Below, one piece after another: positions 1 through 4,583 of a DNA stretch of 7,018 bases. Within the stretch, counting starts at the first letter, position 1, and every line of letters starts with the position of its first letter. This stretch comes from Aquabacterium sp. GTDB taxonomy: Bacteria > Pseudomonadota > Gammaproteobacteria > Burkholderiales > Burkholderiaceae_C. The translations under genes and the position numbers were made by a program. Location: positions 1-7,018 of the forward strand of contig JAURXG010000663.1 in assembly GCA_030654555.1 (NCBI GenBank), written 5' to 3'. The notes beneath the pieces were generated by a model that worked only from the letters and a program-made list of their open reading frames with translations, had not been told where the DNA came from and ran no database searches.

Positions 1-95
1 GAACAGCAGCGCCTGGCTGGCCTCGCGCGCCGAGGGGGCGCGCAGCAGCGACACGCCGACGTACAGCCCGGCGTTGGCCAGCAGGCTCCAGAACA
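1..95 (-). other. Symporter-kinase-like segment joined in frame to feoB (suspected chimeric junction)
   Basis: In the feoB frame these bases encode FWSLLANAGLYVGVSLLR followed by APSAREASQALLF. From memory of the family, this pattern (WSLxxNxxxYVxVSLL, PSxxExxQAxxF) is that of the last transmembrane segment and following linker of sodium:solute symporter/histidine kinase proteins, the family whose N-terminus begins at 6788. It does not fit FeoB, which should continue after YQPL with an acidic ELPxY segment. The switch falls near positions 91-99. The piece lies on the minus strand whereas the kinase gene lies on the plus strand, so this would be an inverted join. It may be a chimeric read or contig-end artefact, or a real rearrangement. 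Identification is by pattern memory only. Confidence 0.5.
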
Positions 96-1419
96 GCGGC
101 TGGTAGCTGTTCTTCAGCCACAGGCGCTTGAACACCCAGGCCACCGCGCAGGCCGAGCCCACACCGGCGGCGTACAGCGCAAACAGCACCAGCCCGCGCA
201 GGTTGAACGGGCCCACCGCGCGGTCGGGAATGAAGGCGCCGATCAGCAGCGCGTACACCGGCAGCCGCGCCGAGCAGGTCATCAGCGGCGCGATCATGAT
301 GGTGGTGATGCGGTCGCGCCAGTGCGCGATGCTGCGCGTGGCCATGATGCCCGGCACCGCGCAGGCAAAGCTCGACAGCAGCGGGATGAAGGCGCGGCCC
401 GACAGGCCCACCTTGCCCATCAGCGTGTCGAGCAGGAAGGCCGCGCGTGGCAGGTAGCCCGAGTCCTCGAGCACCAGGATGAAGAAGAACAGGATCAGCA
501 GCTGCGGCAGGAACACCAGCACGCTGCCGGCACCGGCGATGGCGCCGTCCACCAGCAGGCTGCGCAGCGGGCCTTCAGCCATGTGGGCGAGGGTGAAGTC
601 GCCGGCCGCGGCCATGCCCTGCCTGATCCCCTCCATCGGCGCGTTGGCCCAGGAGAACACCGCCTGGAACACCACGAACAGCAGCAGCGCCAGGATCACC
701 GGCCCCCACAGCGGGTGCAGCACCCAGCCGTCCAGGCGCAGCTGCAGGCGCTGCAGCTGCCCCCGCTGGGCCGCGGCCGAGCGGGTGAGCACCACGGCCA
801 GGATGCGGTGCACCTCGCGCTGCAGGTCGGCCGCGGGCAAGGGCTCGGCGGGCGGCAGCGTGACCGGGCTGAGGGGGGCCGGCAGCGGCCAGTCGGCCAG
901 GCGGGCCAGCAGCGCGGCATGGCCGTCGGCCTGCACCGCCACCGTCTCGACCACCGGGCAACCCAGCTCGGCGGCCAGGCGCTCGGTGTCGATGCTCAGG
1001 CCCCGGCTGCGCGCCATGTCCACCATGTTCAACGCCACCAGCATCGGCCGCCCCAGGCGGGCGCATTCGAGCACCAGGCGCAGGTTCATGCGCAGGTTGG
1101 TGGCGTCTACCACCAGCTCCAGCGCGTCGGGCACGTCCTCGCCGGCGCGGCGGCCCTCGATCACCTCCAGCGTCACCTGCTCGTCGGGCGATACCGGCTG
1201 CAGGCTGTAGGTGCCGGGCAGGTCGATCACTTGCACGACGCGGCCATTGGCCAGCCGGGCCTGACCGACCTTGCGCTCGACGGTGACGCCGGCATAGTTG
1301 GCCACCTTCTGCCGCGCGCCGGTGAGCAGGTTGAACAGTGCGGTCTTGCCGCAGTTGGGGTTGCCCACCAGCGCCACGCTGCGCAGCAGGCGGGGGGCCA
1401 GGGCCGTGGCGGCGTTCAT
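1..1419 (-). CDS. feoB: FeoB ferrous iron transporter, partial (3' end off the window)
   Basis: Inner-membrane Fe(II) uptake protein with an N-terminal cytosolic GTPase domain and a polytopic permease domain. The ATG at 1417-1419 opens 473 codons with no stop. G-protein motifs are visible: P-loop GNPNCGKT (19-26), switch I around VANYAGVTVE (39-48, T46), DLPGT (66-70) and NMVD (131-134). The permease part starts with GPVILALLLFVVF near 239. It carries the family motifs SVLVFLPQ (299-306), LEDSGYLPRAAF (317-328), the conserved-cysteine segment CAVPGIMATR (353-362) and PLMTCSARLPVYALLI (378-393, C382). It lies 16 bp downstream of feoA and very probably shares its Fur-controlled transcript. Oddity: after YQPL (about residue 442) the protein leaves the FeoB pattern. 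The expected ELPxYxxP stretch is missing and is replaced by residues typical of a symporter-kinase, so the extreme left end may not belong to this gene. Family assignment is certain for residues 1-440. Confidence 0.93.
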   Translation of the reverse strand, partial: MNAATALAPRLLRSVALVGNPNCGKTALFNLLTGARQKVANYAGVTVERKVGQARLANGRVVQVIDLPGTYSLQPVSPDEQVTLEVIEGRRAGEDVPDALELVVDATNLRMNLRLVLECARLGRPMLVALNMVDMARSRGLSIDTERLAAELGCPVVETVAVQADGHAALLARLADWPLPAPLSPVTLPPAEPLPAADLQREVHRILAVVLTRSAAAQRGQLQRLQLRLDGWVLHPLWGPVILALLLFVVFQAVFSWANAPMEGIRQGMAAAGDFTLAHMAEGPLRSLLVDGAIAGAGSVLVFLPQLLILFFFILVLEDSGYLPRAAFLLDTLMGKVGLSGRAFIPLLSSFACAVPGIMATRSIAHWRDRITTIMIAPLMTCSARLPVYALLIGAFIPDRAVGPFNLRGLVLFALYAAGVGSACAVAWVFKRLWLKNSYQPLFWSLLANAGLYVGVSLLRAPSAREASQALLF

Positions 1420-1435
1420 CGTGAGGGATCGGGGG

Positions 1436-1684
1436 TCAGCACCGTGCCACCGCGATGCAGCGGGCTTCGGCCAGGCGCAGCGCGAACATCGTGTCGCCCA
1501 CCACCACGGCCAGCGGCTCGCGGCCGCCGGGCCCGCGTTGCAGCACCTGCACCGGCTCGCCGGGCAGGAAGCCCAGCTCGCCCAGGCGACGCAACTGGTG
1601 TTCGTCCAGCAGCGTGCCGTTGGCCCACACCCGCGCCACGGTGGCCGCAACGCCATCGGGCAGGTCGGCGAGCAGGATGGTCAT
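1436..1684 (-). CDS. feoA: FeoA, SH3-like accessory protein of ferrous iron uptake
   Basis: Small cytosolic protein of 82 residues, the usual FeoA size (about 75-85), that assists FeoB-dependent Fe(II) import. The FeoA core is visible from residue 32: RRLGELGFLPGEPVQVLQR, then PGGREPLAVVVGDTMFALR and the closing LAEARCIAV. This matches the family pattern of LxELGhxPG, a basic/hydrophobic strand, GDPhxV and ALRxxEAxxI. The ATG at 1682-1684 is chosen. An in-frame TTG at 1700-1702 would add six residues (PEPTA region) that do not belong to the domain, and neither start has a good Shine-Dalgarno sequence. The stop at 1436-1438 lies 16 bp before the feoB start, so the two form a feoAB operon. A Fur box lies 35 bp upstream of the start codon. 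Confidence 0.93.
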   Translation of the reverse strand: MTILLADLPDGVAATVARVWANGTLLDEHQLRRLGELGFLPGEPVQVLQRGPGGREPLAVVVGDTMFALRLAEARCIAVARC

Positions 1685-1718
1685 GGCGGTGGGCTCGGGC
1701 AAGGGGGAGGATCAATCT

Positions 1719-1739
1719 AAATGAGATTGTCTCTCATTT
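1719..1739 (-). promoter_or_regulatory. Fur box in the feoAB promoter
   Basis: A perfect 8-bp inverted repeat, AAATGAGA-N5-TCTCATTT, in an AT-rich patch that stands out from the GC-rich surroundings. The inner 19 bp have the 7-5-7 architecture of the classical Fur operator and resemble its variants with AATGAGA half-sites. Fe(II)-Fur would repress feoAB by covering the promoter. On the minus strand, TTCGAA (just upstream of and overlapping the box) and TAGATT (1713-1718), 18 bp apart, could serve as weak -35 and -10 elements. The operator is clear; the promoter hexamers are only a guess. Confidence 0.82.
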
Positions 1740-1810
1740 CGAATTGGGCTCCTCAACCAACCCGTGCCGGTTTGCGCAGGATCAACCACCCTCACGCGCT
1801 GCCGGCCCCA

Positions 1811-1838
1811 TGAAAAAACCCGGGCATCGGCCCGGGTT
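1811..1838 (-). terminator. Intrinsic terminator of the yjcH-actP operon
   Basis: A 9-bp perfect stem (AACCCGGGC at 1817-1825, GCCCGGGTT at 1830-1838) closes a four-base loop. On the minus-strand transcript it is followed by a run of six U (plus-strand A at 1813-1818, overlapping the stem foot). It lies about 37 bp after the actP stop codon and before the feoAB promoter. It therefore ends the acetate-transport transcript and insulates feoAB from read-through. Confidence 0.9.
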
Positions 1839-1874
1839 CGCTGGGACCGGGCGCGCGGCCCGGTCGGGGGAGGG

Positions 1875-3602
1875 TCAGTGACCCGAGGCGCCCGAGGCCC
1901 CCAGGCCGGTCTCCGAGCGCACCTGCTGGGCTTCGAACAGGCCGCGTTCCTTGGTGGCCTGTGCGCTGCGGTCGAGCACGCTGAACAACCAGATGCCGAC
2001 GAAGCCGATGGTCATCGAGAACAGCGCCGGCGAGGTGTACGGGAACCAGGCCGAGCCCTTGGGGTTGCCGAGCGTGGCTTCCCACACCGACGGCGACACG
2101 ACCGTCAGGCCCACCGACGAGATCAGGCCCAGGAAGCCGCCGATCACCGCGCCCTTGGTGGTGCAGTCCGTCCACAGCACGCTCATGAACAGCACCGGGA
2201 AGTTGGCCGAGGCCGCGATGGCGAAGGCCAGGCTCACCATGAAGGCGATGTTCTGCTTCTCGAACACGATGCCCAGCGTCACCGCCAGCACGCCCAGGCA
2301 CAGCGTGGTGATGCGCGAGACCCGCAGTTCGGCCTTGCTGTCGGCGTTGCCCTTCTTGATCAGCGTGGCGTACACGTCGTGCGACACCGCCGAGGCACCC
2401 GACAGCGTCAGGCCGGCCACCACCGCCAGGATGGTGGCGAAGGCCACCGCCGAGATGAAGCCGTAGAACACGTTGCCGCCCACCGCCTTGGCCACCAGCA
2501 CCGCGGCCATGTTGGCCGTGCCGGCGCCGCCATGGATCACGCCCTTGGCGACATCGGCGTACTCGGGGTTGGTCAGCACCAGGGTGATGGCACCGAAGCC
2601 GATGATGAAGATCAGCACGTAGAAGTAGCCGATCCAGGTGGTCGCCCAGAACACCGACTTGCGGGCTTCCTTGGCATCGGGCACGGTGAAGAAGCGCATC
2701 AGGATGTGCGGCAGGCCGGCGGTGCCGAACATCAGCGCCATGCCGAAGCTGATCGCCGAGATCGGGTCCTTGATGAAGCCGCCCGGGCCCATCAAGGCCA
2801 GGCCGATCTTCTGCGCCTCCTCGGGCGTCTTGCCGCCATTGGCGGCGATCTGCGCCTTCACCTCCACGCCCTTGGCGAACAGCGCCTCGGGCGAGAAGCC
2901 GAACTGCGCCATCACCATGATCGCCATGAAGGTGACGCCGGCCAGCAGCAGGCAGGCCTTGATGATCTGCACCCAGGTGGTGGCCGTCATGCCGCCGAAC
3001 AGCACGTAGACCATCATCAAGCCGCCGACGATGACCACCGCCATCCAGTATTCCAAGCCGAACAGCAGCTTGATCAGCTGGCCCGCGCCCACCATCTGCG
3101 CGATCAGGTAGAAGGCCACCACCACCAGCGTGCCGCTGGCGGCGAAGGCGCGGATCGGGCCCTGCTGGAAGCGGTAGCCGGCCACGTCGGCAAAGGTGAA
3201 CTTGCCCAGGTTGCGCAGCCGCTCGGCCATCAGGAAGGTGATCACCGGCCAGCCGACCAGGAAGCCGATCGAGTAGATCAGGCCGTCGTAGCCCGAGGCC
3301 ATCACCGCTGCCGAGATCCCCAGGAAGGACGCGGCCGACATGTAGTCGCCGGCGATCGCCAGGCCGTTCTGGAAGCCGGTGATGCCGCCACCGCCGGTGT
3401 AGAAGTCGGCCGCGCTCTTGGTCTTGGCGGCCGCCCACTTGGTGATCCACAGCGTGCCGGCGACGAAGGCGCCGAACATGCCGATGGCCGTCCAGTTGGT
3501 GGCCTGCTTGGCCGCCTGGCCCACGTCGGCACCGGCGGCCATCGCCACACCGGTGGCCAGCAGCGCGATCAGGCCGCCTATCAGTTGTTGTGTGCGGCTC
3601 AT
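1875..3602 (-). CDS. actP: ActP, cation/acetate symporter (sodium:solute symporter family)
   Basis: Inner-membrane symporter that imports acetate, and in relatives glycolate and other short monocarboxylates, driven by a cation gradient. The product has 575 residues; E. coli ActP has 549. The N-terminus has a basic start and a hydrophobic stretch ending in ATGVAMAAGA (about 16-25), which looks like the cleavable signal peptide seen in ActP proteins. Signature segments are GFQNGLAIAGDYMSAASFLG (77-96), SGYDGLIYSIGFLVGWP (103-119), LMFGTAGLPHILMRFFTV (290-307), GFISAVAFATILAVVAGLTL (381-400) and SGASAVSHD (401-409). Compared with the E. coli protein there is a slightly longer hydrophilic loop around 245-270 and a Gly/Ala/Ser-rich tail. 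The start is fixed by overlap with the upstream DUF485 gene (ATGA, 4 bp), with GAGGA inside that gene as ribosome site. An intrinsic terminator follows the stop. Function is assigned with high confidence; the exact substrate range is not visible. Confidence 0.96.
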   Translation of the reverse strand: MSRTQQLIGGLIALLATGVAMAAGADVGQAAKQATNWTAIGMFGAFVAGTLWITKWAAAKTKSAADFYTGGGGITGFQNGLAIAGDYMSAASFLGISAAVMASGYDGLIYSIGFLVGWPVITFLMAERLRNLGKFTFADVAGYRFQQGPIRAFAASGTLVVVAFYLIAQMVGAGQLIKLLFGLEYWMAVVIVGGLMMVYVLFGGMTATTWVQIIKACLLLAGVTFMAIMVMAQFGFSPEALFAKGVEVKAQIAANGGKTPEEAQKIGLALMGPGGFIKDPISAISFGMALMFGTAGLPHILMRFFTVPDAKEARKSVFWATTWIGYFYVLIFIIGFGAITLVLTNPEYADVAKGVIHGGAGTANMAAVLVAKAVGGNVFYGFISAVAFATILAVVAGLTLSGASAVSHDVYATLIKKGNADSKAELRVSRITTLCLGVLAVTLGIVFEKQNIAFMVSLAFAIAASANFPVLFMSVLWTDCTTKGAVIGGFLGLISSVGLTVVSPSVWEATLGNPKGSAWFPYTSPALFSMTIGFVGIWLFSVLDRSAQATKERGLFEAQQVRSETGLGASGASGH

Positions 3603-3907
3603 TTGGCAGCGTCCTCGAGGATTTCGCGGGTCAGCTGGTCGAACTCGCCGTTCGCACGCCGCACGTAGATGCCGGTGATCACGATGGTGAAGATGATCAC
3701 GCCCATGCCGATGGGCACGCCGATGGTGGTGACGCCGCTGCCCATCGGGGTCGACAGGAAAGGCTTGTTCCAGGCGATCAGCGCGATGTAGCCGTAGTAC
3801 ACGACCATCATCAGCAGCGTGAGCCACCAGCCGAAGGAACTGCGCTTGCGCTTGAGCTCCTGGTACTTGGGATTGGCCTTGATACGGGCCACTGAGTTGT
3901 CGATCAT
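3599..3907 (-). CDS. yjcH: YjcH-like DUF485 small membrane protein, partner of ActP
   Basis: A 102-residue inner-membrane protein of the DUF485 family, homologous in layout to E. coli YjcH (104 residues), which is encoded directly before actP. Two transmembrane helices are visible, about 27-46 (WWLTLLMMVVYYGYIALIAW) and about 62-82 (IGVPIGMGVIIFTIVITGIY). They are followed by the family hallmark YVRRANGEFDQL (81-92). The ATG at 3905-3907 is preceded by AAGGAG (3915-3920) seven bases away, a strong Shine-Dalgarno sequence, so longer upstream starts are not needed. Its stop overlaps the actP start by 4 bp, implying translational coupling. The molecular role of YjcH is not established; the constant pairing suggests an accessory or stabilising subunit of the symporter. 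Upstream lie the GTCAG direct repeats. Confidence 0.93.
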   Translation of the reverse strand: MIDNSVARIKANPKYQELKRKRSSFGWWLTLLMMVVYYGYIALIAWNKPFLSTPMGSGVTTIGVPIGMGVIIFTIVITGIYVRRANGEFDQLTREILEDAAK

Positions 3908-4002
3908 CTGTCTGCTCCTTCTGGGTCTGCGTCGTCCCGGACGGCAGGCAGCCCGTCGTGCCGCCACCGCTCTCCGGTCTGCGCTCAGTGTGCGTGCGGT
4001 GA

Positions 4003-4018
4003 CTGACCCGGTACTGAC
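4003..4018 (-). promoter_or_regulatory. Direct-repeat operator candidate A (GTCAG-N6-GTCAG) upstream of yjcH-actP
   Basis: On the minus strand the sequence reads GTCAG TACCGG GTCAG, two identical pentamers 11 bp apart (one helical turn), about 95 bp before the yjcH start. Ten bases further downstream is CACACT (3987-3992), a weak -10 match. The same repeat, with the same 10-base distance to a -10-like hexamer, occurs upstream of the MHS transporter gene. Direct repeats of this period are typical of two monomers of an activator bound on one face of DNA beside the -35 region. Which protein binds is not known; a LuxR-type response regulator partnered with the CrbS-like kinase at 6788 is the natural guess. 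Confidence 0.55.
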
Positions 4019-4052
4019 CGGGCCGCTCATCTGGCACGCTGGCGCAGACCGC

Positions 4053-4072
4053 GTCTTGCGCTGACGCAAGAC
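4053..4072. repeat. 8-bp inverted repeat between the two GTCAG sites
   Basis: GTCTTGCG and CGCAAGAC are perfect inverted copies separated by CTGA. No U-tract follows on either strand and no gene ends here, so it is not a normal terminator. Its position, about 145-165 bp upstream of the yjcH start and between two direct-repeat sites, suggests an operator for a dimeric regulator. A structure in a long 5' leader is also possible. No specific regulator is recognised. Confidence 0.5.
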
Positions 4073-4086
4073 CCGTTCAGGGCCTT

Positions 4087-4102
4087 GTCAGCGGCCGGTC
4101 AG
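4087..4102 (+). promoter_or_regulatory. Direct-repeat operator candidate B (GTCAG-N6-GTCAG), distal
   Basis: On the plus strand the sequence reads GTCAG CGGCCG GTCAG, the same pentamer and 11-bp period as sites A and C but in opposite orientation relative to yjcH-actP. A third, imperfect unit (TTCAG, 4076-4080) lies exactly 11 bp before it, so the array could be read as three phased units. It lies about 180-195 bp from the yjcH start, suitable for a secondary upstream site. No gene on the plus strand begins downstream, so it is not expected to serve as a plus-strand promoter. Confidence 0.42.
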
Positions 4103-4245
4103 ACAGCGGAGGGTGTTTGCGGCGCATCACGCCGCCGGTGCGTCGACCTGGCGCGTGAAGTGAGCGGCCCGAGCGATGGGCCAGGCCCCGGCCTGGCAGG
4201 CAGGCGGCGGCCAGGGTGGCCGCGGGCGGTGCGGGTGGTGAGGGG

Positions 4246-4277
4246 CGAGACGATCGAGACGATCGAGACGATCGAGA
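4246..4277. repeat. 9-bp tandem repeat, CGATCGAGA, three full copies plus a partial one
   Basis: Three exact copies of CGATCGAGA (4251-4259, 4260-4268, 4269-4277) are preceded by a partial unit CGAGA (4246-4250). Each unit contains the palindrome CGATCG. The array lies outside any gene, about 45 bp after the stop of the 56-residue protein gene. It is a short microsatellite-like repeat that could vary in copy number by slippage. No function is visible. Confidence 0.8.
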
Positions 4278-4321
4278 TGGGCGGGCAGCGCGGCGGCGCA
4301 CCGCCGGTGCCCGGCCATCGA

Positions 4322-4492
4322 TCAGTGCGAGGCGGCCGATGCCGCCGAGGCGGGCGCCGATGCTGCGGGCTCCGAATGGCCACCCGTCACGTCGTGCTTT
4401 TCACCGCCCATGTCGACGTCGCCGCCGGACTTCTTGAGCACGAACAGCGCCACGGCGGCAAACACGATGAAGGCGACGAGCAGTTTCCACAT
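4322..4492 (-). CDS. 56-residue membrane-anchored small protein, function unknown
   Basis: The ATG at 4490-4492 opens a frame with one N-terminal transmembrane helix (about 3-19, KLLVAFIVFAAVALFVL), two lysines, then GGDVDMGGEKHDV (23-35). A low-complexity Ala/Ser/Pro tail rich in small residues and ending in His follows. The helix followed by KK predicts the tail on the far side or a simple membrane anchor; topology is not certain. An AGGA ribosome site lies 10 bases upstream. The gene is 91 bp downstream of the MHS transporter gene on the same strand, with a strong hairpin between, so it may be expressed by partial read-through or from its own promoter. I recall similar short MWKLL...DMGGEKH proteins as hypothetical proteins in Burkholderiales but cannot confirm this. 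The well-formed start, helix and conserved-looking DMGGEKH block support a real gene. Confidence 0.72.
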   Translation of the reverse strand: MWKLLVAFIVFAAVALFVLKKSGGDVDMGGEKHDVTGGHSEPAASAPASAASAASH

Positions 4493-4533
4493 GGTTGAAG
4501 CATCCTGAATGAAGAAGGGGGGTCCGACGAAGA

Positions 4534-4556
4534 ACCGGGCGCCTGTGGCGCCCGGT
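4534..4556 (-). terminator. Strong hairpin after the MHS transporter gene, possibly an attenuating terminator
   Basis: A 10-bp perfect stem (ACCGGGCGCC at 4534-4543, GGCGCCCGGT at 4547-4556) with a three-base loop lies 27 bp after the MHS stop codon. On the minus-strand transcript it is followed by UUCUUCGUC, a poor U-tract. Termination is therefore likely to be partial, or the stem may instead protect the 3' end of the upstream mRNA. It separates the transporter from the 56-residue protein gene. Confidence 0.68.
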
Positions 4557-4583
4557 CGATTGTCACTGGCTCAGCGTGAAGGC

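Larger units (their letters stand above)
3908..4321. other. 414-bp gene-free region upstream of yjcH-actP
   Basis: No convincing gene is seen on either strand; open frames here are low-complexity Arg/Pro/Ala strings without family resemblance. The right part (about 4190-4321) is the downstream flank of the 56-residue protein gene and contains a 9-bp tandem repeat. The middle and left part (about 3985-4102) contains two GTCAG direct-repeat sites and an 8-bp inverted repeat. It is the likely promoter and operator region of yjcH-actP. No obvious U-tract terminator for the small gene is seen. Confidence 0.6.

Noticed and set aside
1700..1702. TTG as the feoA start
   Set aside because: It adds six residues unlike FeoA and has no ribosome site; the ATG at 1684 gives normal length.
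322..1881. Long plus-strand open frame (519 codons) opposite feoAB
   Set aside because: It is the antisense shadow of feoB and feoA in GC-rich DNA; the translation is a His/Gln/Arg/Gly-rich string with no domain pattern, whereas the minus strand gives clear FeoA and FeoB motifs.
1764..3668. Long plus-strand open frame (634 codons) opposite actP
   Set aside because: Antisense shadow of actP, rich in His, Gln, Asp and Arg repeats typical of a reversed membrane-protein gene; no ribosome site or family resemblance.
1875..4037. Reading actP as a 720-residue protein from an upstream start at 4037
   Set aside because: The extra N-terminal sequence overlaps the DUF485 gene in another frame and is not membrane-like; the ATG at 3602 with the 4-bp overlap gives a start matching ActP.
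4031..4048. Sigma54-like TGGCAC element on the plus strand
   Set aside because: The -12 part does not match TTGC at the correct spacing and no plus-strand gene follows.
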